A DNA stretch of 64,000 nucleotides from Zeugodacus cucurbitae (lineage: Eukaryota > Arthropoda > Insecta > Diptera > Tephritidae), in the NCBI RefSeq assembly GCF_028554725.1, contig NC_071670.1:47564501-47628500 (forward strand), in the 5' to 3' direction. The translations under genes and the position numbers were made by a program. Below are positions 1 through 11,261 of this stretch, piece after piece. The notes below the pieces were generated by a model that did not search any database, was not told the DNA's origin, and was given only the letters and a program-made list of their open reading frames with translations. Each line of letters opens with the position of its first letter. Position 1 is the stretch's first letter.

Positions 1-532
1 TTATTTCTCTACACGTTTTAAGCTAATTTGCTGTTCCTGCAGTCCAATTTAAGAATATATTAAGTGGCTGCTGGCGACTTGAGGTAATTTATTGGCGTTT
101 TACTTTAAGAATGTGATGTCCCAGAAAATGTTGGGTTGCTTAAGAATTGGTTTGGTTTTGAATATAAGTAATAATTTTGCGATCCCATTGAAAATTTATA
201 AAGTATTGAAAGAAAGGTGTACTATTAATTTACAATATTTTTGTAGTCTCTGGAAGACCGTTCAATATTATATATAATTTCTTTATTTTTAGCTCGATTT
301 TGAGCAGAATCCACAGGTATTTTTGGTAGTCAATAATTTAGAGCTCCCGATTATATCATATTAGACAATAGTATGCTTTGTATGTAAAGACAATATTTTT
401 ATCTTAATTTTTGTTTCATAGTACTTAATATTCTCGATCATTTTTGCATATTTTGGTAGTTTCTTTATTCCGATTTTATCGGACATACTAAAGTTGGATA
501 TGTCTGACTTGTCCTATCGTCGTTCACATATG
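1..532. other. AT-rich spacer, no gene seen
   Basis: No open frame with recognisable protein content is present on either strand. Short open stretches are low-complexity and look like chance. The right edge is set by the probable left end of the mariner remnant. Confidence 0.6.
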
Positions 533-1329
533 TTAGGTTGGCACATATCTCCCTTCCGCCTTTTTGTCTTTTGAATTTCGAGGCTATGTATAAAACGCCA
601 TAAGATTAATGGTGTTTTGTGGTGCGGATTATTGGTTTCAAAGACTCAGAGCCGGTGAAAACGACACCATGGATAAGCCAGCCGGCGGAAGACATGTGAT
701 TACGAATACTGATCAAATCATGGAAAACATCGAGTTAGACCGGCATGTGGCATCATGTGACATCGCGCAGTGGATGGGAGTCAGTCACCAAACCATTTTA
801 AACCATCTGCAGAAGGCAGGATACATAAACAAGCTTGATGTTTGGGAGCCGCATGCTTTGACGCAATAAAATCTTCTGGACCGAATCAACGCCTGCGATA
901 TGCTGCTGAAACGGAACGAACTCGACCCATTTTTGAAACGGATGTTGACTGGCGACGAAAAATGGATCACATACGACAATATCAAGCGAAAACGGTGGTG
1001 GTCGAAGGCCGGTGAATCGTCCCAAATAGTGGCCAAGCCGAAATTGACGACCAGGAAGGTTTTGTTGTGTGTTTGGTAGGATTGGAAGGGAATCATCCAC
1101 TGCACTGCTGCTTCCATATGGCCAGACGCTTAATTCTACCATCTACTACGAACAACTGGACCGCTTGAAGCAGGCGATCGACCAGAAGCGTCCACAATTG
1201 GCCAAAAGGAAGGGTGTAGTGTTCCACCAGGACAACGCCAGACCACACACTTCGTTGATGACTCGTCAGAAGCTACGGGAGCTCGGATGGGAGATTTTAT
1301 CGCATCCACCATATAGCCAAAGCATATAA
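533..1329 (+). mobile_element. Decayed mariner element, 3' truncated
   Basis: The left edge is a mariner-like terminal sequence, TTAGGTTGGCACATATCTCC, similar in form to the ends of mellifera- and irritans-type mariners (from memory). About 75 bases further on, transposase similarity begins and runs to 1326. No matching right terminal repeat is visible, because the homology stops before the third catalytic aspartate. The element is therefore 3' truncated and cannot be autonomous. Confidence 0.75.
609..1326 (+). pseudogene. Mariner transposase pseudogene
   Basis: This is a broken copy of a mariner transposase, the DDD enzyme that cuts and pastes the element at TA sites. Visible family blocks in order are WFQRLRAGE, a helix-turn-helix region around SHQTILNHLQKAGY, LLKRNELDPF, the first catalytic block TGDEKWITYDN, LLCVW, and the second catalytic block HQDNARPHTS followed by RQKLRELGWE. 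The frame carries a stop at about 867-869 and another at 1078 (a tryptophan codon turned into TAG), and it shifts by one base near 1105. After HPPYS the expected PDLAPSDY block with the third aspartate is missing. The first 40 or so residues are also not recognisable. Fragments by eye resemble the mellifera/vertumnana side of the family, but subfamily is uncertain. Confidence 0.88.
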
Positions 1330-2014
1330 TATATTGTGCTTTTCGCTTTAAAACTGTGATGTTTGAACTATATTCTCCAATAGAGGTTTTCAATAATTCA
1401 CATGATAGAGAGTCGCTCTTGTCTTTAGATCAAAAAGCTTGGAAAGGTTCCCCTATTTTTTCTGAGGACGTGGTGTTTTTGGTATCAATTTTTTGTGGAA
1501 AATTGTTTCCGAATCGAAAACACATCTTTTCTGGGTCTTTCTAACACTTATGAAGACTATAGTATATTTCACAGGTCCAAATTCATTCCAAGAAAGTTTA
1601 TCAGTTTCATTACTATGGATTATAATCATTCAGATAACTTGTTTTAAGAACCTTCTGCAGAATATAGTAGTATTTTTTTCTAAAGAAATATTTGCGAGAT
1701 AAAATTGCTTATAAGCCTGAATTTTGGTTGTTATTATTTTCAGACATTGAATTACTGCATGAGATGGGTAACGTGAAAAAAAAGTTTGCAATAAAAATAT
1801 TTATCGTAGAATGGTTTTTATGTTTGACTAAATATTCTACTGATTATAACCAAAGTGTGATAATGAAGAAATTATTTCATAGATTTGAACTGAATAATTG
1901 TAAAATGTTTATAAAAATCTGTTTTATGTAACCTGCTTCTTTTATAGATTGAAATGATCTCTTATTAGTATCTCAAAATTACCAAGAACCCTCTAATAGA
2001 CTGGTTTGGGTATA
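1330..2014. other. Spacer without recognised genes
   Basis: AT-rich sequence with only short, low-complexity open stretches on the plus strand. No domain, splice structure or repeat family was recognised. Confidence 0.55.
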
Positions 2015-2396
2015 CAGTTGATCTCCTTTTTACACGGTTTTTTTGACGGTTTTTTTTACACGGTGTTTTTGAACACTTCCCAGTTACCATTTTTACACGG
2101 TTTTACTTTTTTTACACGGATTTTTTATTTTAATTGTATATTTTTTGCAATAAAATCAAAATTCATAACGTCACAAATCCATTGCTGTTAATAGAATTTA
2201 ATAAATTCTAAATTAGGTTTAAACTAAAAAATACAAATCTTAGATTCGAATCACGTTTTCTATTTTTTGCAAGATTTTTTTCTTAAATTGGTCCCAATAG
2301 TGAGTTTTATATAAAAATTTGATTTTTTTTGCACGGTTTTTTTTTTACACGAGTAATTTACTGTCCCAGTTAACCGTGCAAAAAGGAGATCAACTG
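2015..2396. mobile_element. Pogo/Tc1-like MITE with TA duplication
   Basis: The element is flanked by TA on both sides (2013-2014 and 2397-2398) and has inverted ends. The left end reads CAGTTGATCTCCTTTTTACA, and the right end read inward reads the same with one change (TGCA for TACA). The CAGT start plus TA target fits Tc1/mariner/pogo elements. The interior is T-rich and repeats TTTACACGG-type units, at about 2029, 2052, 2091, 2110 and again near 2329-2350, so the terminal motif is reiterated inside. There is no coding capacity. It must have been moved by an enzyme encoded elsewhere. Confidence 0.85.
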
Positions 2397-4697
2397 TATT
2401 CAGTATATTATTGCGCTATTATACTGTTCTATCCCGATTCCAAAACTGTATTTTGAATATATTGATAGATATTTTGGAAATATCTTATATCTGCTGTTCA
2501 GATTATCCAGTTTAGTGTCTCTAGAAATCCAGCAAATTTTTAATTTAAAAAAGTTGCCTGTTTTTCCATTTTTCAATTATTTTGACGAAATACTACACTC
2601 TTCGATAATTTTTTTTTTTCGTTTCAATATCGTTCAAAAAAGTAGTTCAAATGTGAAAGATTACAGTTTACCTTAAACATAGTTTTTTTGTAACAAAGAT
2701 TACCACACAATTACTTTACTTTCTGATCTCAATCACTTCGTTTAACATTATATTGCAAATGACCCACTAAAGTAATAGTTCTGATATAAAAAAGATAAAG
2801 GAAAAAGTCATACTTTGGCTAATCCTTACCAACAATTTTTGGGAATTTTTTTTAATAAGACCACAGGAGCTATGAGTTACTCTGAGTTCTTTTAATTTGT
2901 TAATATTTTAGGCGGATTTTTTTGATATAAAAAATAATTTTATTGCCGAAGAACTGAAAATAGTACAAGAAAATTACTGCTTTTATTGATATCTAATAAA
3001 AAAACAACCAGTTTTTATGACAGCGAACCAAAAATAATAAGGAAATAAAAATGCGCTCAAATGACAGATAATACACGAATAATAAAGAATGAGCGAGTAA
3101 ATAATAAGCAGTGGCTAGAAGAAAATAAAAAAGGAAATACATAAAAAATATGTACCAAAATCTAACGAAAGTCTGACCTCTGTTTTTACTGTCTAGTTAC
3201 AACAATAGATTGGTCGAATTGCTGCTGACAGCTGAATTGGCTAAGGCCAAAGGAAGCACAGAGAAAAGAAAAAAATATTCAAATAAGTCAAACGCCTGCC
3301 ATGTCAGAGAAAGAAAGCGTAAGACCGAAGCCTATTTCTAGGCGCAAAATGTTTTTCATTCTTACTGTGGGCGGGTGCGTATCGAAATAAGCAATACACC
3401 TACATAACTGTATATACTGTGTGTGTGAGTAAAAGCCATTCATCTACCTCAATCCCTCGCATGGTGCGGGTATTATTAAGATTGTTAAAAGCCAAAGATA
3501 TTGATTTATGCAGATAAGCTCCATTATACCAAAGTGGCAGGTAACAACGAACGAAGTAGGCAACAAGTAAGTAATAAGCAACAGGCAGCGAGCAACAAGC
3601 AAGCGAGCCTTTGGTGGCAGAAGACAACGGTAAAGCCAAGCGAAAGTCAGTGTGGGGCAGAAAGTGTGACGTTGGAGATGCTGGGTGACTGTATTTCTCT
3701 TTAGCGTCTGTGTAAGCGTTTGTTTGTATGAAGGCAAAGAGCTTTGCATTTGACACAGTGTGAAAGTCAGTTGGTGCCAGAAACCTGTTTGGTGTCGCTG
3801 CTGCTGTGGAAGACTGCAAAATTGAATAAAAACCCTTGATGTTTTTTTTAGCATTTTTATTTTAATTTTGTTTTCATTCCCCTCAATTCTTCTGTGCATG
3901 CTGCTTTTTGGCTTGTCTTAGGCTTTTTTATTTGTTCTTCATTATTTTGTTTCTTCCCTTTTGCCAATTTTTGTTTTCTTTCTGGGTGCTGGAACAGTTT
4001 AATTCGTTTCGGCAGGCTGACACACATAAGTCAGTGAGGTGGGACAATCATGGTTGTTGTTGGTTTTTTCTTGCGTTGTGAAAAGTCTAAAGCAAAATTT
4101 TGCGAGGGTTGCGGTCTTATGAGGTGTAAATGGCAGCCATTGTCGGTTGTGTGCTTGTGTGTGTTGTAAACAATGTGAATTTTTTTTGTTTTCTATTTTT
4201 TTTTTTGCTCTGAGGTGAGCGACTGGTATTGTCAGCGCAGTTAATCAAAGAAAAACATTAATGCAAAACTCGTTAACAGGCAATAAAGGAGCAGTAGAAA
4301 AAAAAACTCGGTTTTTGAAAGCCAATAAGGCAGTGCTTTTAAAGTATAGGAAATAAAAACAAAATGTTGAGTTGCTTTCAATAAAGGAGGGGTAGTGAAA
4401 GAACTCAATTTTATAATAAAAATAAAAATTAAGAATATGTAAATTGCTTCATTTATAATGTATTAGGGTTTAAATTTATGGACCATAGAGTATTTTTTTA
4501 GCAAATGTTTGAATTTTTAAAAGGTAATAGCTAAATAGTACGGAATTTGCACTAAGTTTTGGTCTTCAAAGTGCATATCTGAGTATATTGATTAATATTA
4601 ATTGATTAAAACTATCTAATTTAGTATATGCGCTAGGGTAAGGGGAAGGTATGAACCGATGTCATAGTTGGCAAATTTTTGCTTGAGATAACGATTG
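2397..4697. other. Spacer with A/T-rich and CAA/GCAA-rich tracts
   Basis: About 2.3 kb without a recognisable gene. Around 3540-3610 there is a run of AAGCAACA/GCAAGCGAG-like words, and 3950-4220 is rich in TTTTTGTT words, as often seen in fly introns and untranslated regions. The minus-strand open stretches at 3400-3900 are low-complexity and overlap each other in two frames, so I do not call them. Confidence 0.5.
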
Positions 4698-5192
4698 TTA
4701 AGGGGTTACATAAAAATCGATTTTTAGTGTTTTTTGGCATATTCATTTCTACAAAATCTCAAGAATCAAAAATTATCCTAAATTTTCAAGTGAATTTGAA
4801 TAATAGTTTTGGAGATACAGCCTTTGGAAGGTGTGCGCTCCAAGTCAGGCATTATTGTTGCTCAAAACTTTAAATGCGTTTTTCTTGGAACCATGCTTTC
4901 AAAGTCGGTTGTCAAATGTTCTCGAAAACTACTCAACCGATCTTGATGAAATTGTGGACAGTTGTTCGAGGTGGATTTTTCAATTACAACTATTAAAAAA
5001 AAAAATGTCAAGTAAATTTGACCGAAATTTTTATTTTATTTTTTGAAAAATTTCTACCAAAATTCCAATTTTTACTTTTTTTTGTCTTTCCTTCGTTCAA
5101 GCACGATATTTTTTTAAATTTTAAATTGTTCCGTCAAGAGTTATGCGGACAACGCGGACGCACCTTTTTTCCGAGGGTTCACCGGAAATGAC

Positions 5193-5200
5193 GTCACAAT
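5193..5200. repeat. hAT target site duplication, left
   Basis: GTCACAAT directly before the hAT-like element. It is repeated exactly at 6612-6619 and occurs once in the uninterrupted relative near 28460. Confidence 0.9.
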
Positions 5201-6611
5201 TAGGGATGGCAAAATTTTTTTTTTAATCGATTAAATAATCAAATGATTAATTGAAAGATATAAAAAAATAATTGCAATTAATTGCAATAAATGTAAAAAA
5301 ATCGATTAATCGATTAATTCCAATGTTTTCAAATAATACTAAATTGCATAAAGACCACCACCAGTTTCAGCGCCGAATCTTGTATTATAATGCTCTATCA
5401 CAGAGTCCCAGACATATCCAAAAAGAGAAAATGGCCTACATTTGAAGTTAAGTAGAACAATGACATTAAATTTTTCAAAATATGAACAGCAATCTTAAAG
5501 TAAAAGAATTGCCTCTTGCTTGAAAGACTATGTTTTGCAACTTTGCGTAAAAATAAAACCAATAAAATATGTATGTATGTATGTGATTGGCGTTCAACCG
5601 TTTAGCCGGTTATAGCCGAATCGATGAGAGCGCGCCACTCCTCTCTTTCCTTCGCAGTTCGGCGCCAATTGGTAATGCAAAGTTAAGCCAGGTCTGAACT
5701 ATGTCAATGTCGTTTTATAACTCGTACAGCTCATCGTTCCATCGTCTGCGGTATTCGCCGTTGCAAATGTTCTGAGGTCCGTAAATCTTGCGCAAAATTT
5801 TCCTCTCGAAAACTCTTAGTGTCGTCTCATCTGATGTTGACATCGTCCAAGCTTATGCACCATAAAGCAGGACGGGAATGATAAGCGACTTGTAGAGTTT
5901 GATTTTGGTTCGTCGAGAGAGGACTTTACTGTTCAATTGCCTACTCAATCCAAAGTAGCAGTAAATAGGAGACTATATTCTTAATTCAGACATTCAAATT
6001 GTGTTGGAATATACACAAAAACAAAAACGGAAATAAAATTTAAATATCGTATTAAAAATTCATTTGTCTTAGCATAAAGGAAAATATATTCATTGAAGTC
6101 AAGAAAATTTAGAAGTCTGTTCAACCAAGTTTGAAGAAAAACGTTTTGTTGTCAAACAATTGCGTTTTTCGGTCGCAGTTGCACCCGCTTTTGATATTTG
6201 AGTTGATATTTAACGTAGTTATTGCTTATTTTATTAAAAAATTTCTATACTTCGCTTTTAACTGGCGTCATTGCACTTCAAACAACTGAACGTAAAATGC
6301 GTTTGACTTAACTATAAATGCAGTGTTACCAGACATTCATTTTTTGATATTAAACTACCTTGACATATTAGAATTTCACTATGTTTACAACGATTGCAGT
6401 CATTAATGACTGATGTCACCAATTTCGACCCTTGTAAGCTAACTTAGATGAACATAAAATGTATTAAATTTAAAAATGCTGTTTGCGATTATTTTGCAAT
6501 TACTCGAGTAATAGTCGAGTAATTAGAAAAGGTGTTTCGATGCAATTAAATCGTAAATTAAATGAAAATAATCGATTAATTTAATCAACTGATTAATCGT
6601 TGCCATCCCTA
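5201..6611. mobile_element. hAT-type nonautonomous element, 1411 bp
   Basis: The ends are a perfect 12-bp inverted repeat, TAGGGATGGCAA. Subterminal regions on both sides are full of ATTAATCG/CGATTAAT words, as expected for binding of a hAT transposase. An exact 8-bp duplication, GTCACAAT, flanks it; 8 bp is characteristic of hAT elements. No transposase fragment was recognised inside, so it is nonautonomous or deeply decayed. It sits within the TTAA-flanked element and carries an RTE retrotransposon fragment, giving an order of insertion. Confidence 0.9.
5570..5960 (-). pseudogene. RTE retrotransposon 3' fragment, 5' truncated
   Basis: Read on the minus strand this matches the last part of the intact RTE at 20058-23204, from the block YFGLSRQLNSK through YKSLIIPVL, FERKILRKIYGP and RRRWNDELY to the 3' end. 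It contains stops and lacks the segment coding for the WLGHVVRM-type region. The 3' end is marked by a short GTAT-type tetranucleotide run (about 5569-5584, plus strand), in the place where the intact copy has a TA run. Truncation at the 5' side is typical of LINE insertions. It is nested inside the hAT-type element. Confidence 0.88.
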
Positions 6612-6619
6612 GTCACAAT
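6612..6619. repeat. hAT target site duplication, right
   Basis: GTCACAAT directly after the right inverted end, identical to 5193-5200. Confidence 0.9.
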
Positions 6620-6772
6620 GGAGGAGTTTTAATTTTTTTTTTGAAAATTTCAGAAATTATTCTTTAAATATGTATCTATAAGACAGAAAAAAGTTTGATT
6701 TAAATAAATAGTTTTTATCATAGAAAAAAATATATTGAAAATAAACCCGGCAAAACCCATGTAACCCATTAA

Positions 6773-7274
6773 GGCAATTAAACTAATCGATTTTTAATTG
6801 AAATTGTGGCATAGGTTGGTCCCATAAAAACTAGAAATTATCGAAAAGTTTATACAAATCGGTCAGGGGCTTTCTGAGAAGTGAAATTTCTTTAAGAAGT
6901 GGATGGTATAATGCGTATAGTACTATTTTTGAACTAATACACTAAGTCATCTTTATGCTGGTATTGTCTCTAGCGAATCGTAAATTTTGGCGAAAATTCG
7001 ACTTGTTCTTATTGTGACTGGTGAATGAAACCATTCGTCTAAGTTTTTTGTTGTCATACCAAAATAATTGTTAAATGTAACATGAATTCATGCAAAATTT
7101 ACTTTTTTGTCGTCTTTAATTTGATTTTTTTTTTGGTTTATAAAATTTGGTTTGAATTTTGTACAACCACGGGTTTACTGTATTACTGTAAAAACGTTCA
7201 ACAACGTTGATTTATAATTTGAGTATAGTTAATTTTGAAAGGACAAAAGATAATTTATTTTAGGACCACCCTTA
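6773..7274. other. AT-rich spacer
   Basis: No gene or clear repeat boundary is visible between the TTAA element and the following dispersed repeat. Confidence 0.5.
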
Positions 7275-7724
7275 CTTAATGGGTCAAACCATATCTCAGA
7301 AAAAACACGAATAAAATTTGGTTCATAACATTTTTTTGGCTATGTTTTGAAAATCGGCGAAATCGGTTCACAAGATCGCCTACTTTCCTTATAACATACT
7401 TTTGAAATTCATTTGATCAATACTTCCTCTAGGCCCTATATACCTTATATACGGATTTTCAAACATCCGGTGGACTTTATACTGTATACATCGGTTAGTT
7501 TGTGAGTTAAAAATACGCATAATCTTGGCTATGATGTAGAAAATGGCTGAGAAGGGTCCAGGAATTAACTCAACTCCCATATACTATATAGAATTGTTTT
7601 CGTTATTCAAGTAGACTTTATGCCACATATATGGGTCAAATTAGTAAAATTACATATTTAAATAGATTGGGGGAGTATAAAATGTTCGGTTGCACTCGAA
7701 CTTAGCCCTTCCTTGCTTGTTTTT
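7275..7724 (+). repeat. DINE/Helentron-like repeat family R, 3' part
   Basis: This segment parallels the right part of the repeat at 11228-12570: phrases for CATATCTCAG, AATCGGTTCACAA, CCCATATAC and TATATGGGTCAAATT occur in the same order. It ends with the family terminus GAGTATAAAATGTTCGGTTG, followed by a small hairpin (7684-7701, GTTCG paired with CGAAC) and CCTTGCTTGTTTTT. The left part of the family is missing. It is noncoding. Confidence 0.75.
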
Positions 7725-9555
7725 GAATTGAATTGCACTGGCGATTCAAATAAACGTTCGCCAGATTTAGCCAGTTGAAGCGAAATGAATTTCCCACATT
7801 AGCCGGTGATAATGGGAAGAAGGTCTCTTTGGATCCACATATCATTGGCATAGTATTTTCTGATGAAACCCAATATTTCTTCGATAAAACTTTATTTGCT
7901 TACGAGATATGTACGAGTACATTTAATCTATACTTCTGTGTACCAAATTCAGTGACTGGGTAATCCCATATATTTTCAATTATATGCCACTTTGTGGTTG
8001 TGGCAACAACCTGAATGCTATGAATACTCAGATCATCAGTTAGTTGGTCCCATTCTTATATAATTTATCAAATAAATATTTAGGTCATATTACCAGTTAC
8101 TAGTGATTGAATAAACACTTGAAAAATATATGTCAGTGCGTAAACGCAACATTTTATGCTGCGGATATACAATCTCAATTTCTGCATAACATCAATCAAA
8201 TAACTATTTTATCTGGAAAATTAACATTAAAGCAAGCATATTTAGCTTGAAATCCTAATAAACGAAAACCAAAAGCAATTCTCATATGATTTATTAAAAA
8301 TAAACAAAAATCACTTGAGCGACTAATGAAATATATAAAACATAGGGTTTCACAATTACACATACATACCATACATATTTACGTAAGCAATTTATAAACG
8401 CACATGTGCAAATAACAACAACGCTACTTCAGCCTCCCGAAAGCTTTTGGTAGCGATTAATCAAAATCGAAATCCTATTTGTCCAAAAATCAATGAAAAC
8501 AAATCCAATAAGCTGGCAATAATGCGAATGAATGTGCTGCATGACAGCACAACACAGCACAGCGTTACGTAAGGAAGCTGTGTATGTACGACAAATGCTT
8601 AAGCACAGAAAATACCAAGTCACATTGCACTAACATACTCACACACACACACACGCTGTGTGTAGTTAAGTTATGTAAGCCACTTTATTTGTGACTTCAG
8701 TGCCTCAGTGCGGCGCTCAAACTTCAGCAATGGAAAGTCAAAGTTTTCCACCATTAAACGCATAGTAATTATTATCGATTTAGGCTCAAGTCAAGTTCAG
8801 TGCGGGATGATGCCAAATCAATTCAAATGACAATACTGGATGTAGCAATGAATTGGGCGAGTAGTTCGTTGAGCAGCAAGTAGTTGAGCAGTGGAGTAAG
8901 TGGGCAGAGTAAAGGGGAGAAAGGAGCGATAATCGAATCAGACATTGAGTCGGCCTACAATTTGCGCTGCACTATGTCATTGTGGTAGTCTTCGATGTAG
9001 TCTTTGTCGTCGTTCCTCTAGTGAAGACAGAGTGAGCTTACGTATCTATATATAAGTATGTACTCGTATATACTAAGGATGTTCGTACGCATGTTATACA
9101 CGTGCGCAAACACATGCGTGAGCCGTATATAATATTACGTAAAAGTCAGTGTTTCTAGTGAATTGTGTGCTTTAAAATGTTCGTAAAATAGAAGTTGTAG
9201 TATATTTTTAAGTTGTGAATGAAAGAAAAATAATAAAATGGTATTATTACGATATAAATAATTCAAGTCTTCTTGTTTTGGTCAATATAACTGAAGTATA
9301 ACTGAATGTGAATAAAAAACAATCAGCATTATTGTAAATTTCATGTAAATTTCGTTACGTTTTTTGTAACATGAATTTCACATGGAGAAAATCTCATTTC
9401 GAAAATGTTCCCTTATTGTAAATGTAATTTTGTTCAAGTGAAACAGTAAAATTTGTTCACAAACTAAATTGTATCAATATTAACAATTTAATTAATTTTA
9501 AAATATGTTTTAATATGAACTAAGTTTTACGTACATTTAGTACTTATTTGGCTAT
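7725..9555. other. Spacer with a short AC microsatellite
   Basis: No gene was recognised. A dinucleotide AC run lies at 8640-8655, next to a short GTGTGT stretch. The rest is AT-rich with scattered GCAGCA/CAGCA words near 8540-8900. Confidence 0.5.
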
Positions 9556-9639
9556 ATGAACTCAAAGTTAAATTAATATTCGGCGGGATCCTTTTGTGGT
9601 GTAGGCTTCAAAACGTTTCACGACTATTTTAGTGTTCTT

Positions 9640-10060
9640 AAGCCGCAAGTGGCTACCGTATAGCTAGCAGCGGAGCTATTGCTTCGAAACATAAGATCCT
9701 TCGTCCTTCAGTGAAGTTACAATTCACTTGGATTAAGTGATCACTGACTATGCGCACTAGACTGGTAAATAAATGTCTATCCTCACTTTCAGTCGATACC
9801 AGTTAGATCTTCACGATCAGATTAGTTTAGGTGCCTGGTCACAAAGGAATCCTAGGTAATAACGTAAGCCTAATGAGCTTTTAGGGCAAGTCAGTCTTAA
9901 CTACAGTAGAATGCGAACAAGTAGGAGTCCCTACGTCCTTGTGATCTACTGGACAGTTGGGCTTCAGCTGAGGAGGGCAAGCGCAAGATGTCTATGGCGC
10001 TCAATCCTTCCTTATGGAATGTCCCGTCTATGCAAGATCAATAATAAAATTCCGTGAATC
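9640..10060 (+). pseudogene. Possible LINE RNase H remnant
   Basis: At 9831-9860 the plus strand reads VPGHKGILGN, which matches the conserved WVPGHxGIxGN block near the end of RNase H domains in I/R1/LOA-type retrotransposons. The surrounding 400 bases have higher GC than the neighbours and several short pieces of plausible coding sequence. Stops occur in every frame, and I could not align a continuous domain. It could be coincidence, but the VPGHKGI block is specific. Confidence 0.45.
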
Positions 10061-10562
10061 TCGCTTTTTGAATATCCTCGTAAATCGGCGTTTGTAGAAG
10101 TAAACAACATTTGTAGTAGGTTCGCAGTGCTTTGTTTGAATCTTAATATAAAATTAAGGTTTTTTTCTGACTTCACAAAGGACTGTCCGTATAGTCTGAG
10201 TGTTTTCCCTCTCTTGTGTATTTTACCAAACTATTTTTTCCGAGAGATTGAGACATAAGTAAAAATATTATTATTCGATTTTTGTAGTTAGTCTTCCTAA
10301 TCGAAGTTCGAAAAAAACCTTTAAAAAAAATTACTATTAATTACAGGATATAGCTACTAAAATATCCAAAATATATAATATCAAATTTTGACCCTTCATA
10401 GAAGAAGAAAATTTCCAATACCCAACTGAGTGTTGGTACAGTGTTATAAATATAGTCATCGAGAATATTATTTGATTTTTATTTTACTGGAAGACATCAT
10501 AGTAGTTTTCAAGCTCGCCTTAAATCTTAATATTTGTACTGTATTAATATCAGATTGGTATG

Positions 10563-11227
10563 AAAAACGAAAAATGGACGTGGCAAACTTTTCAGTCAAA
10601 AATCATATCTCAGGATAAATTTCCCTCTACAAAATTCCACCAAATTTGTACACACTATTTTCTTGACTTCCTGATGATACGTAAGAAAAATAGGTGAAAT
10701 CAGTTTACAACCACGCCTACCTCCCTTGTAAAAGAAATTTGAATTCCATTTGAAGATCGGAACTTTGCACAAATAATGTACTAAAGGTCTGACACCGCTC
10801 ATCTAAACATTTTCGAAATCGAACTATAAGGAACTAATTGATAATGGATAATTTTTTGAGCGAAAATATAGCTAAATATCTGATATTTTATCGAAATTCA
10901 GGTGAAATATTTTTCTTTTCATAAAACATTTCTCTGCCAAAAATAGGTAAATACCTCCTCTACCTTCCATATACCTAATATAAAGATATTCAAACAGACA
11001 TATTTGCAACATTTTAGGATTGAATACTCTTGGCAAAAATGACTCAAATCGGTCCAGGAATTACCCCAGCCCTCCTATATTATACATAATGATTATCGTT
11101 TGCTTTAGTGGTTTTTAGCCGAATATATGGGTCAAATTGTGTGTTATCTTAATAAAATTACACAAATAAATATCGAGAGTATAAATGTTCAATTACATCC
11201 CAACTTGGCTCTACCCTACTTATTTTT
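10563..11227 (+). repeat. DINE/Helentron-like repeat family R, copy A (5' truncated)
   Basis: The sequence follows the right half of the neighbouring full copy: CATATCTCAGGA, a TTCTTGACTTCCTGATGATA-like block, AACCACGCCTACCTCCC, and the terminus CGAGAGTATAAATGTTC with CTACCCTACTTATTTTT. It ends exactly where copy B begins, so the two are head to tail. It is noncoding. Confidence 0.78.
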
Positions 11228-11261
11228 ATACTCTCGCAACAAAAGTTGCTAAAGAGAGTAT
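11228..11261. repeat. Terminal hairpin of repeat family R
   Basis: The outer arms ATACTCTC and GAGAGTAT pair perfectly. The inner arms GCAAC and GTTGC pair around an AAAA loop, with TAAA unpaired on one side. It sits at the very start of copy B. Confidence 0.85.

Larger units (their letters stand above)
4702..6768 (+). mobile_element. TTAA-flanked piggyBac-like nonautonomous element, copy 1 (interrupted)
   Basis: The element is flanked by TTAA at 4698-4701 and 6769-6772 and has inverted ends: GGGGTTACAT on the left and, read inward from the right, TGGGTTACAT. TTAA duplication is the hallmark of piggyBac-type transposition. Without the insertion at 5201-6611 and its 8-bp duplication the element is about 648 bp. 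A second copy in opposite orientation at 28303-28934 has the same layout and similar sequence throughout. There is no transposase. Open stretches at 4679-5046 are repeat sequence and are not called as genes. Confidence 0.82.

Noticed and set aside
3400..3899. Two overlapping minus-strand open frames of about 140-150 codons
   Set aside because: Both frames are open together over low-complexity sequence, there is no domain, and start codons are not convincing.
4679..5046. Two short plus-strand frames, one also seen on the minus strand at 28569-28874
   Set aside because: Their similarity is explained by being in two copies of the same noncoding TTAA-flanked element; the frames do not agree in extent and carry no domain.
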